In this document: positions 1-6,657 of the stretch, in pieces
Layout: the number at the start of each line of letters is the position of its first letter
Numbering within the stretch: position 1 is the first letter of the stretch
Notes under the pieces: model-generated
What the model was told of the DNA's origin: nothing
What the model saw: only the letters and a program-made list of their open reading frames with translations
The model's database searches: none
Assembly: GCA_028684405.1 (NCBI GenBank)
Contig: JAQUGA010000106.1
Span: forward strand, 1-8,201
Direction of reading: 5' to 3'
Origin: Bacteroidales bacterium
GTDB taxonomy: Bacteria > Bacteroidota > Bacteroidia > Bacteroidales > WCHB1-69
Length of the DNA stretch: 8,201 nt
Program-made: the position numbers and the translations under genes

Positions 1-127
1 TTTTCAGTAATTTACACCCTTTATGGATGTGAAATAAATTGCGGAAAAGCAATATTTTTTAAAAAAACCAAAACCAAGCCTCTCTTTTTTATTTTATACA
101 TATTCGCTTCTTATGCTGAGTGTTACA
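1..127. repeat. Direct repeat copy 1 (127 bp, exact, may extend left of the window)
   Basis: This stretch is identical, base for base, to 452-578, a constant offset of 451 bp. It is non-coding and contains poly-T and poly-A tracts. Identity stops at 127/578, where the flanks become CAGCTT and TAAGAT. Copy 1 starts at the first base of the window, so the repeated unit probably extends further left. It may include the IS-end-like DNA that precedes copy 2. The exact identity points to recent duplication or to two insertions of the same element. Confidence 0.95.
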
Positions 128-309
128 CAGCTTTCTGAAACAGGTTCGGAATGACTTCAAGAGATTCCGAAACGAGTTCTGAATGACCGTGGATGTCTTT
201 CCGAAAGCAAACCAATGACGGATGTTTCATACCTACGGCATGAAGGTTATTCTCGGAGATTAGCTTTTTTTACCGATCTCATGTCCCTATGGGACATAAG
301 CTCAAAACG
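128..309. repeat. Cluster of short imperfect hairpins (dispersed-repeat-like, non-coding)
   Basis: No gene is visible here. Two imperfect direct repeats, 133-155 and 165-187 (19 of 23 bases alike), are each a small hairpin of the form TTCYGAA-5 nt-TTCNGAA. They are followed by TTCATACC-TAC-GGCATGAA (226-244, one mismatch) and the perfect hairpin ATGTCCC-TAT-GGGACAT (281-297), which is enclosed by AGCTT (262-266) and AAGCT (298-302). From memory, similar units (a hairpin, then TTTTTTACCGAT, then a GTCCC...GGGAC hairpin) recur between genes in Bacteroidota genomes. A genome-wide search would be needed to confirm that this is such a family. Confidence 0.6.
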
Positions 310-475
310 ATACTGCCCCAAAAAGTGTGTAAAGCTCAAAAAAATACGATTTTTGTAATAGAAACCACTATTGTCCGATAAAATAAGAAAGTATTGTTTT
401 GGCGTAAATTGCTTCTATCAATTTTTTCCTCAATCCTAAAGGATGAATTGATTTTCAGTAATTTACACCCTTTAT
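310..475. mobile_element. Possible insertion-sequence end remnant, no transposase
   Basis: The segment TGCCCCAAAAAGTGTGTAAA at 314-333 resembles terminal inverted repeats of some Bacteroidota insertion sequences, as far as I can recall. Its core AAAGTGTGTAAA (322-333) is matched in inverted orientation with one mismatch by TTTACACCCTTT at 462-473. A further inverted pair, ATCAATT (417-423) and AATTGAT (446-452), encloses ATCCT-AA-AGGAT (433-444). No transposase coding sequence fits in the space. If real, this is a solo end or a small non-autonomous element that overlaps the start of repeat copy 2. The family cannot be assigned. Confidence 0.3.
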
Positions 476-578
476 GGATGTGAAATAAATTGCGGAAAAG
501 CAATATTTTTTAAAAAAACCAAAACCAAGCCTCTCTTTTTTATTTTATACATATTCGCTTCTTATGCTGAGTGTTACA
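452..578. repeat. Direct repeat copy 2 (127 bp, exact)
   Basis: This is the second copy of the 127-bp sequence at 1-127, with no mismatch. It sits immediately right of an inverted-repeat stretch (417-452) and ends about 70 bp before the stop codon of the minus-strand VanZ gene. The remaining 579-628 is plain AT-rich sequence in which I see nothing further. Confidence 0.95.
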
Positions 579-628
579 TAAGATAATCAGATTTTTATCG
601 AACAACAGTGAATAAAATTAGGTATTCC

Positions 629-650
629 AAAAAAAAATTCGCGATTTTTT
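629..650 (-). terminator. Candidate terminator of the minus-strand lipoprotein/VanZ unit
   Basis: On the minus strand the VanZ stop codon (651-649) runs into six A, a TCGCGA core and nine T (637-629). Six A-T pairs flank the self-complementary TCGCGA, and a T-run follows. The stem is AT-rich and has little loop, so it is a weak intrinsic terminator at best. Because it is nearly symmetric it could act in either direction. Confidence 0.35.
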
Positions 651-1035
651 AAGGTCTCTTTTCTTGACAGCGTTTTTTGATAAATAAGAAAAAATGCAAA
701 ATAAGAAAACCCAAGAAAATTCCTAAAAAGTTAGAGAAAAAATCAATTACATTGTAGGTGCGATAGGGAATAAAATAGTGCAATCCTTCCATACAAAAAG
801 CAAAAACAGTTCCAATGCTCAACCACATGATCGGCTTATATCTAAGAAAATAACCCCAAAAAGCCCACGGTAAAAACGCTATTATGTGAAAAAAATAATC
901 AAACCTGATTTCGACATCAAAGTTTGAAACATCTATTTTATCGTCTAAATTAAAAACAACCAAAGCGAGTAGCAGATGGAGGAGCAAATAGCTTACAAAA
1001 GCAACTCGGACATGAGAAAGTTTCATAAATTTCAT
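649..1035 (-). CDS. VanZ-family integral membrane protein
   Basis: The 128-residue protein has four likely membrane segments (about 8-28, 46-64, 69-85 and 97-118) and a basic C-terminal tail. Its conserved pattern is that of the VanZ family: an acidic residue and histidine before the second helix (D46-x3-H50), a glutamate in helix three (E83), then P90, R92, D98, N102 and G105/G109 in the last segment. VanZ itself gives low-level teicoplanin resistance, but most family members are uncharacterised, and resistance should not be inferred here. It is the second gene of a minus-strand pair. Its ATG overlaps the stop codon of the upstream lipoprotein gene as ATGA, which suggests translational coupling. 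A second Met at codon 4 is an alternative start. Confidence 0.85.
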   Translation of the reverse strand: MKFMKLSHVRVAFVSYLLLHLLLALVVFNLDDKIDVSNFDVEIRFDYFFHIIAFLPWAFWGYFLRYKPIMWLSIGTVFAFCMEGLHYFIPYRTYNVIDFFSNFLGIFLGFLILHFFLFIKKRCQEKRP

Positions 1036-1439
1036 TTTTTAACAGCAGTCATGCTGTGAGTAGTACCACCTCCAAGTCCGCCCCATCGCAAGTAAAGATC
1101 CAATTTTTTTTTATCTTTAAAGCTTCCCGAGCAATAATGAGTTGGAAAACCTGAAAGAATGCCATCTTCATCAATAATCAATTCTATGCTTTTATCGACC
1201 GCATATTTAATGAGAATTTTTGATTTTTCTTTGCCATATTCGATTTTGCCATTATGTGTTTCGGAATAATTGTACAAAACCCCCTCGTTCATCGTAAATG
1301 AGTGATAATGAACATCAAACGTCCAATCGCCAAGGTATTTATCTCGATGATCAAAGGGGATTTTTTTGCATGCAGAATGACTCATCAGAACAACGATTAA
1401 AAGTGCTAAGCTATATAATATAAGTTGTTTTTGCTTCAT
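1032..1439 (-). CDS. Small secreted lipoprotein, possibly lipocalin-like
   Basis: The 135-residue protein starts with a basic N-terminus (MKQKQ) and a hydrophobic segment (about residues 6-19), then HSAC with Cys24 as the probable lipidated residue. The lipobox is imperfect, because position -3 is His. The mature part has a GxW motif (G37-D-W39) soon after the lipid anchor and alternating beta-strand-like stretches. It ends in a glycine-rich segment (LRWGGLGGGTTH) that looks conserved rather than random. This layout fits a small lipocalin-like beta barrel, but I cannot name a family with certainty. It is the first gene of a two-gene unit with the VanZ protein and has a good -7 element about 30 bp upstream. 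Function unknown. Confidence 0.75.
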   Translation of the reverse strand: MKQKQLILYSLALLIVVLMSHSACKKIPFDHRDKYLGDWTFDVHYHSFTMNEGVLYNYSETHNGKIEYGKEKSKILIKYAVDKSIELIIDEDGILSGFPTHYCSGSFKDKKKLDLYLRWGGLGGGTTHSMTAVKK

Positions 1440-1469
1440 TTTATCGTTATTGCTTTTATTTGCTTAGTT

Positions 1470-1477
1470 CAAAGATA
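1470..1477 (-). promoter_or_regulatory. Bacteroidota -7 promoter element for the lipoprotein/VanZ unit
   Basis: On the minus strand the sequence reads TATCTTTG, an exact match to the TAnnTTTG element recognised by the primary sigma factor of Bacteroidota. It lies 30 bp upstream of the ATG at 1439, so the transcript would carry a leader of roughly 25 nt. No clear TTTG -33 element is seen at the expected distance. Confidence 0.6.
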
Positions 1478-1553
1478 GAAAAAATCAAGTGAAGTTCTAA
1501 AAATGAATGTTTTAAAATAACAAAAAAACGTAAAATCCAATCAAAAAATAATG

Positions 1554-1561
1554 TATTTTTG
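1554..1561 (+). promoter_or_regulatory. Bacteroidota -7 promoter element for the bamD-recN operon
   Basis: TATTTTTG matches TAnnTTTG exactly and ends four bases before the bamD ATG at 1566. Transcription would start at or next to that ATG, giving a leaderless or nearly leaderless mRNA. The element overlaps the alternative upstream ATG at 1551, which argues against that start. No clear -33 TTTG is present about 19-21 bp upstream. Confidence 0.6.
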
Positions 1562-1565
1562 CATC

Positions 1566-2372
1566 ATGAAATTTAGAACTAGCTATATCATTATTATAAT
1601 CAGTATTGTATTGGTTTTTGGAACCTCCTGCAATAAGTATCAAAAAATACTAAAAAAAGGCGATTTAGAAACGAAATACGAAACCACTTTAAAATTATAC
1701 GAAAAAGGCGATTACATTACTGCCTTGCAGTTTTTAGACGAACTAATTCCCTTATACAGAGGAAATGAAAAGCTGCAAAAACTGATGTATATCTACCCAT
1801 ATAGTTACTACAAAAACGGTGATTTTATGATTGCTGCTTATCATTTTAAGCAATATTCCAGAGTTTATCCAAATACTCCGGAAGCCGAAGAGTGTGATTA
1901 CATGTCGGCATATTGCTCCTATATGGATTCTCCCCCAGCAAACTTGGAACAAACCAATACCCACAAAGCCATTCGCGATTTGCAGCTTTTTATCAATAAA
2001 TATCCAAAAAGCGATCGTATTGCAAAATGCAATGAATTGATTGATGAACTTAGAGATAAACTTTCTAAAAAAGATTTCAATATTGCTAAAATGTACTTTC
2101 ACATCGAAAGTTACAATGCAGCTTCGATTGCTTTTAATAATCTAATAAAAGAGTATCCCGATACCAAATACAAGGAAGAAGCGATGTTTTATCTGGTTCG
2201 AAACTACTACCAATATGCTTCAAAGAGTACAGAAGCTCGTAAAAAAGAGCGTTATTTTAGTGCCATAGAATCGCATCAAAAATTGCTTGAATCGTTCCCC
2301 GAATCAGAGTATTTGAAAGAAACGGAAAATATTGCCAAAATGGCTGAACGTCAAATTGAAAAAATTAAATAA
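1566..2372 (+). CDS. bamD: Outer membrane protein assembly factor BamD (lipoprotein)
   Basis: The 268-residue product is the BamD lipoprotein, the essential TPR partner of BamA in the complex that folds beta-barrel proteins into the outer membrane. A signal peptide with an isoleucine-rich core (residues 8-12 onward) leads to GTSC, with Cys22 as the lipidated residue. The following NKYQKILKKGD is typical of Bacteroidota BamD. TPR-like helical pairs follow, with repeated G-D-Y/F-x3-A-x2-F patterns near residues 47-60, 86-105 and 180-200, and YP-type turns. An in-frame ATG at 1551 would add five residues (MYFCI) ahead of the signal peptide. I prefer 1566 because 1551 lies inside the promoter and the longer form spoils the normal K/R start of the signal. 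It is the first gene of a five-gene operon. Confidence 0.93.
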   Translation: MKFRTSYIIIIISIVLVFGTSCNKYQKILKKGDLETKYETTLKLYEKGDYITALQFLDELIPLYRGNEKLQKLMYIYPYSYYKNGDFMIAAYHFKQYSRVYPNTPEAEECDYMSAYCSYMDSPPANLEQTNTHKAIRDLQLFINKYPKSDRIAKCNELIDELRDKLSKKDFNIAKMYFHIESYNAASIAFNNLIKEYPDTKYKEEAMFYLVRNYYQYASKSTEARKKERYFSAIESHQKLLESFPESEYLKETENIAKMAERQIEKIK

Positions 2373-2392
2373 CCCTAAAAATATTTAAACGA

Positions 2393-2728
2393 ATGGATTA
2401 CAGAAAGTATAATGCCGATACACAAGCTGTGACTAGAAATCTTAATGATTTTGATAAAGAGACCGAAAATATCTACGAAAGCATTGTTATTTTAGCAAAA
2501 CGAGCCAACCAAATATCGAGTGATTTAAAAGAAGAACTGAATCGAAAAATTGAAGAATTTTCAACTTCAAATGACAATTTGGATGAAGTTTTTGAAAACA
2601 GAGAACAAATTGAATTGGCTCGCTATTACGAACAATTGCCAAAAGCCACCTTAATGGCTATTTATGAGTATTTAAACGACATGATTTATTACAGAAATCC
2701 GTCAAAAGAAAAAGATTCAATCGAATAA
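2393..2728 (+). CDS. rpoZ: DNA-directed RNA polymerase omega subunit (Rpb6-like, Bacteroidota type)
   Basis: The 111-residue soluble protein corresponds to the omega subunit of Bacteroidota, a member of the RpoZ/Rpb6 family that helps fold and hold the beta-prime subunit. The family core is the segment NIYESIVILAKRANQIS (residues 26-42), equivalent to the omega helix that contains the AKRA motif. The later ENREQIELARYYEQLPK stretch (68-84) is typical of the phylum-specific form, which often escapes standard omega annotation. The gene starts 20 bp after the bamD stop with no visible SD sequence, and ends 12 bp before coaBC. Co-transcription with bamD and coaBC is a conserved arrangement in this phylum. 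Confidence 0.88.
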   Translation: MDYRKYNADTQAVTRNLNDFDKETENIYESIVILAKRANQISSDLKEELNRKIEEFSTSNDNLDEVFENREQIELARYYEQLPKATLMAIYEYLNDMIYYRNPSKEKDSIE

Positions 2729-2740
2729 TAATCCGCTTTA

Positions 2741-3937
2741 ATGCCGGAACAAAAAAACATATTAATAGGAATAACGGGAGGAATTGCGGCTTATAAATCG
2801 CTTTTCCTCATTCGTTTATTTGTAAAGCACCATTACAATGTAAAGGTGGTGGCTACAAAGAACGCCTTGGAGTTTGTTACCCCGCTCAGTATTGAAACTC
2901 TGAGCAATAACAAATTGTATTCCGACGTTTTTGCCTCTCCCGATGAGTACAGTACTGAACATATTTCGATCAGCGATTGGGCGGATGTTTTTATTGTTGC
3001 TCCGGCTACTGCAAATTGTCTTGGCAAATACGCTGGAGGAATTGCTGATGACGCTCTTTCGACGACTTTATTGGCATTCAACAAACAAGTTTTTATGGCA
3101 CCTGCAATGAATTCGAAAATGCTCGATCACTTTTCGGTACAAAAAAACATTTCATATCTTCAAAACCAAGGAGTCCGTTTTATAGATGGAACATACGGCG
3201 ACCTAGCCTGTGGTTATGAAGGAAAAGGAAGAATGGCGGAACCAGAAATTATTTTTCAAGAAGTTGATTCATTTTTGTCGAACGATAAGATTTTGAAAAA
3301 CAAAAAAGTCCTTATTACTGCTGGTCCCACCTATGAAGCCATTGATCCTGTTCGTTTTATAGGAAATCACTCAACAGGCAAAATGGGTTTTGCGATAGCA
3401 CAAGCATGTGCCGAAAAAGGAGCGGATGTAACGCTTATTAGCGGTCCGGTTGCCCTCGAAACACCGCCAAACGTAAAACGGATTAAGGTAGTTTCTACCG
3501 AAGAGATGTTTCAAGCCTGTTTGACTCACTTTCCATCCTCAGAAATTACTATTATGGCAGCTGCTGTGGCGGATTATAAACCCACAAACATCAGTTCTAT
3601 AAAACTAAAGAAGACAAATGACCATATGCAACTCAATTTGTCAAAAACAACAGACATTTTGTCGACACTTGGAAAACAGAAAAGAGAAAATCAATGTTTG
3701 GTTGGTTTTGCACTGGAAACAAATGATGAAATTGACAATGCCATAAAAAAACTACATACTAAAAAGCTTGATTTTATCGTTCTTAATTCCTTAAATGACG
3801 ATGGTGCTGGTTTTGCTTTTGATACAAATAAAATTTCAATCATTGATAAAGACGCTCAAATCACGAACTTCCCACTCAAAAGCAAAAAAGAAGCAGCTCA
3901 AGATATTTTGAATACCATTATAAATTGCATTTTTTAA
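2741..3937 (+). CDS. coaBC: Bifunctional phosphopantothenoylcysteine decarboxylase / phosphopantothenate-cysteine ligase
   Basis: This 398-residue enzyme carries out two successive cytosolic steps of coenzyme A synthesis. It joins 4'-phosphopantothenate to cysteine, then decarboxylates the product to 4'-phosphopantetheine. The N-terminal flavoprotein half (about 1-180) shows GITGGIAAYKS (10-20), the catalytic His74, the PATAN segment (88-92), the PAMN substrate-binding motif (121-124) and the active-site Cys157 in ACGYEGKGRM. The C-terminal CoaB half begins at LITAGPTYEAIDPVRF (191-206) and has GNHSTGK (208-214, with the conserved Asn209), AAAVADY (273-279) and the KLKK lysines (288-291). All key residues are present and the length is normal for the fused enzyme. 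It sits 12 bp after rpoZ and 12 bp before the PorD-type gene. Confidence 0.96.
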   Translation: MPEQKNILIGITGGIAAYKSLFLIRLFVKHHYNVKVVATKNALEFVTPLSIETLSNNKLYSDVFASPDEYSTEHISISDWADVFIVAPATANCLGKYAGGIADDALSTTLLAFNKQVFMAPAMNSKMLDHFSVQKNISYLQNQGVRFIDGTYGDLACGYEGKGRMAEPEIIFQEVDSFLSNDKILKNKKVLITAGPTYEAIDPVRFIGNHSTGKMGFAIAQACAEKGADVTLISGPVALETPPNVKRIKVVSTEEMFQACLTHFPSSEITIMAAAVADYKPTNISSIKLKKTNDHMQLNLSKTTDILSTLGKQKRENQCLVGFALETNDEIDNAIKKLHTKKLDFIVLNSLNDDGAGFAFDTNKISIIDKDAQITNFPLKSKKEAAQDILNTIINCIF

Positions 3938-3949
3938 TCCAAAAAAGAT

Positions 3950-4864
3950 ATGATACATCGAATACTCTATACTGTTAGCACTGTTTTTTTTCTGTTTATA
4001 AACATACAAAACACGAATGCTCAAGAGTTTATTTGCCAAATCATGGTGAATACTTCTAAAATACAAACAGCAGACAAAACCCGTTACGAGACTTTACAAA
4101 AGGATTTATATGAATTTGTAAACAATCGTTCTTGGTCAAACTACCAATATCGAAACGAGGAGAAAATCGAATGTAGCATTATGATTACCCTTGACGACCC
4201 AGGCTCGAGCAATGAAATGAAGGGTCAAATGAATGTTCAGCTTCGCCGTCCAGTTTATAAATCTTCATACAATACTGTTCTATTGAATTACATTGACAAG
4301 GATGTTCAATTTACATACGTTCAAAATGAACCTTTGGATTACGTTGAAAATACGTTTACGAACAACTTAACTTCACTTATTGCCTTTTATTTAAACATAT
4401 TTTTGGGAATTGATGCCGATACATTTAGCCCAAATGGTGGAAGCGAATATTATCAAAAAGCCAATAACATCGTTAATACCTGCCAAAATCGTGCAGAACT
4501 TGGATGGAAATCATTTGAAAATCAAAGAAACAGATATTGGATGGTAGAAAATTTGCAAAACTCGTCCTACGCCAAAATTAGGGAGTTTCTTTACAAATAC
4601 CACCGATTGGGTCTCGACAATATGTCGGACAACGTAGAACAGGCCAGACAGACCATTACCGAGAGTCTGGAAGTCTTACAAATGGCAAACCGTGAAAGAC
4701 CTGGGCTTTTTGTGATTTCTCTGATTGTGCAAGCAAAGGCAGACGAAATTATCAATATTTATTCTCAGGCAAATCAAACGGAAAAAACACGTGTTATTGC
4801 CATAATGCGAGAACTCGATCCGGCCAATGCTTCGAAATATCAGACCATTGCAAATCCCAGATAA
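3950..4864 (+). CDS. porD: DUF4835-family exported protein (type IX secretion protein PorD-like)
   Basis: The 304-residue protein has a signal peptide with a hydrophobic core (about 9-19) and a likely cleavage after NTNA (Ala24), leaving a mature start QEFICQIMVN typical of DUF4835 proteins. Family-like segments follow: RRPVY (99-103), GIDADTFSPNGG (153-164) and YHRLGLDNM (217-225). DUF4835 proteins are usually found between coaBC and recN in Bacteroidota, as here. They are often labelled PorD and linked to the type IX secretion system by genome comparison. No catalytic motif is visible and the biochemical role is not known. There is no lipobox, so it is probably periplasmic. The symbol follows common usage and is less certain than the family assignment. 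Confidence 0.85.
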   Translation: MIHRILYTVSTVFFLFINIQNTNAQEFICQIMVNTSKIQTADKTRYETLQKDLYEFVNNRSWSNYQYRNEEKIECSIMITLDDPGSSNEMKGQMNVQLRRPVYKSSYNTVLLNYIDKDVQFTYVQNEPLDYVENTFTNNLTSLIAFYLNIFLGIDADTFSPNGGSEYYQKANNIVNTCQNRAELGWKSFENQRNRYWMVENLQNSSYAKIREFLYKYHRLGLDNMSDNVEQARQTITESLEVLQMANRERPGLFVISLIVQAKADEIINIYSQANQTEKTRVIAIMRELDPANASKYQTIANPR

Positions 4865-4875
4865 GCCATAACCGT

Positions 4876-6528
4876 ATGTTAAAATCTTTGTGGGTTGAAA
4901 ATTATGCTTTAATCCGAAAAATTGAAATACAATTTGATTCGGGATTTCATGTCATTACGGGTGAAACGGGTGCTGGAAAATCTATTTTGGTAGGAGCTTT
5001 GTCACTTCTACTAGGACAAAGAGCCGATTTTTCGATGGTTTCGGACGCACAAAAAAAATGTATTGTCGAAGGTGTTTTTGATGTGTCAGATTTGGATCTT
5101 TCAAATTTCTTTGACCAAAATGACATCGATAATGATCCAAGTTTAATCATTCGTCGGGAAATAAATCCACAAGGAAAATCTAGGGCTTTTATCAACGATA
5201 CACCCGTGAGTTTGAATTTATTAAAAGAACTAAGCTCAAAACTTTTTGACATACATTCTCAACACGAAAACTTACTGATTGCTCAAAAAGATTTTCAACT
5301 AAACCTCATCGACCAATTTGCTCAAAATCAAGAGCTTAAAAGCCAATATAAAAATAAATTTTTACAATACAAAAAACTTCATTCCGAACTTAACCAACTC
5401 CAAGAAAGCGAAGCAAAAACAATTGCTGATAGAGATTATTTCGGATTCCTTTTTAACGAACTTTCGGAAGCACAACTGCAAGAAGAGGAATTGCCAAAAA
5501 TTGAAGAGGAGCTAAAAAGCATCCAAAACATTGAAAACATCAAACAACAGCTTTTAAAAACAGATTCAATTCTCTCTACATCAGAGTTTAATGTTTTGGA
5601 GATGACAAAAGAAGTTCGCACTTCATTGCAGGAAATTTCGGATTATTACGCACCAGCCAGAGATTTACATACCCGAATCCATTCTGTTATTATCGAAATA
5701 GACGATTTGGCAAAAGAAGTAGCTCAACTCGAAGACAACTTAAATTTTGATCCTGAAAAAGTGGCTATTCTAACAGAGCGACTGAATGTTTTGAATCATC
5801 TTTGCACTAAGCACAGAGTTGGTTCTGATAAAGAATTGATTGAAATTAAAAATCAAATAGATGAAAAACTTCAACAATTATCCAGCTCAACCGACCGACT
5901 GGAAGCATGCAGCGAAGAACTTGAAAAGTGTAAAAAAGAGCTTAGTAAAATTGCTGATAAACTTTCACAATCTCGCATAAAAGTTATGAATACTGTTTGT
6001 GATAAAATTTCTATAGCTGCAAATGATTTGGGAATGCCCGAAGCTAAATTTGAATTTAATCATACTCTTTTATCTGAATTCTCTAGCAACGGAATCGATT
6101 CTGTGGAATTGATGTTTTCGGCCAACAAAGGAATCGCACTACGTCCGTTAGAAAAAATTGCATCTGGCGGTGAATTATCGCGAATTATGTTGGCTGTTAA
6201 ATCAATTATTTCCGAGCGAACCCTAATTCCCATTATTATATTTGACGAAATTGATACAGGAGTTTCTGGAGATATTGCTTCAAAAGTAGCCGTAATTATG
6301 AAGAAAATGGCAAATAACATGCAAGTTATTGCCATCACACATCTTCCACAAATTGCGGCAAAAGCAAAAACTCACTATTGGGTTTACAAAAAGAAGACCG
6401 ATGACATCACAGAATCGGATATAAAAATATTAAATGGTGAAGAAAGAGTGGTGGAAATTGCCAAAATGATCAGCAACGACACTGTGACTGAGGTTTCGAT
6501 GATGGCTGCAAAAGAGTTGTTGAGTTAG
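4876..6528 (+). CDS. recN: DNA repair protein RecN (SMC-like ATPase)
   Basis: The 550-residue protein is an SMC-like ATPase that acts early in double-strand-break repair by bringing DNA ends together for recombination; E. coli RecN is about the same size. The N-terminal ATPase half has the family start LWVENYALI and a Walker A motif GETGAGKS (29-36). A Q-loop region (FDIHSQHENLL) lies near 124-134. A charged, heptad-rich coiled coil fills roughly residues 140-370. The C-terminal half carries the ABC signature ASGGELSR (429-436), Walker B with catalytic glutamate IIIFDEIDTG (453-462) and the switch histidine ITHLPQ (487-492). All ATPase elements are intact. It is the last gene of the operon, 11 bp after the PorD-type gene. 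No LexA-type operator is evident in the preceding genes or gaps. Confidence 0.96.
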   Translation: MLKSLWVENYALIRKIEIQFDSGFHVITGETGAGKSILVGALSLLLGQRADFSMVSDAQKKCIVEGVFDVSDLDLSNFFDQNDIDNDPSLIIRREINPQGKSRAFINDTPVSLNLLKELSSKLFDIHSQHENLLIAQKDFQLNLIDQFAQNQELKSQYKNKFLQYKKLHSELNQLQESEAKTIADRDYFGFLFNELSEAQLQEEELPKIEEELKSIQNIENIKQQLLKTDSILSTSEFNVLEMTKEVRTSLQEISDYYAPARDLHTRIHSVIIEIDDLAKEVAQLEDNLNFDPEKVAILTERLNVLNHLCTKHRVGSDKELIEIKNQIDEKLQQLSSSTDRLEACSEELEKCKKELSKIADKLSQSRIKVMNTVCDKISIAANDLGMPEAKFEFNHTLLSEFSSNGIDSVELMFSANKGIALRPLEKIASGGELSRIMLAVKSIISERTLIPIIIFDEIDTGVSGDIASKVAVIMKKMANNMQVIAITHLPQIAAKAKTHYWVYKKKTDDITESDIKILNGEERVVEIAKMISNDTVTEVSMMAAKELLS

Positions 6529-6540
6529 AATTATTTCAAG

Positions 6541-6599
6541 CGATAAAATGTTTCTATTTTTCTTCGTGCCCTAAGAGCAGGCAAAGAAACTATTTATCG
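6541..6599. other. Long imperfect hairpin after recN, no U-run
   Basis: CGATAAA (6541-6547) pairs with TTTATCG (6593-6599). After a 2x2 internal loop, GTTTCT (6550-6555) pairs with AGAAAC (6585-6590), and TGCC (6567-6570) can pair with GGCA (6580-6583) around a 9-nt loop. The 3' flank is A-rich rather than T-rich on the plus strand, and no T-run follows on the minus strand. It is therefore not a classical intrinsic terminator. It could protect the 3' end of the recN mRNA, act as an atypical terminator, or be a dispersed palindromic repeat. Confidence 0.5.
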
Positions 6600-6620
6600 A
6601 AAAAAGTGATCAATAGCACT

Positions 6621-6628
6621 AAAATTTG
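6621..6628 (+). promoter_or_regulatory. Weak candidate -7 element upstream of the radical SAM gene
   Basis: AAAATTTG matches TAnnTTTG except at the first base and lies 29 bp before the ATG at 6658. Read as TAAAATTTG (6620-6628) it has the right halves with one base too many between them. The 129-bp gap and the hairpin after recN make a separate promoter likely, but this particular element is only a guess. Confidence 0.25.
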
Positions 6629-6657
6629 TAATTTTATCCTCTAAATATAGATATAGT

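Noticed and set aside
128..309. CRISPR-like array suggested by the tandem 23-bp units
   Set aside because: There are only two units, imperfect (19 of 23), with a 9-bp gap between them and no cas genes nearby.
649..1035. Glycopeptide resistance gene suggested by the VanZ fold
   Set aside because: VanZ-like proteins are widespread without a resistance role, and no other van genes are present.
1752..2102. Antisense open frame of 116 codons within bamD
   Set aside because: It lies fully inside a well-supported conserved gene on the other strand, has no domain-like features and no promoter, and is explained by codon bias of bamD.
4947..5252. Antisense open frame of about 100 codons opposite the recN Walker A region
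   Set aside because: RecN motifs on the plus strand are intact. The antisense product is serine/lysine-rich and featureless, which is typical of a shadow frame.
6060..6338. Antisense open frame opposite the recN signature and Walker B region
   Set aside because: It mirrors the most conserved part of recN and has no start-site support.
6541..6605. Rho-independent terminator for the recN operon
   Set aside because: The hairpin is followed by six A, not T, on the plus strand and is interrupted by internal loops.
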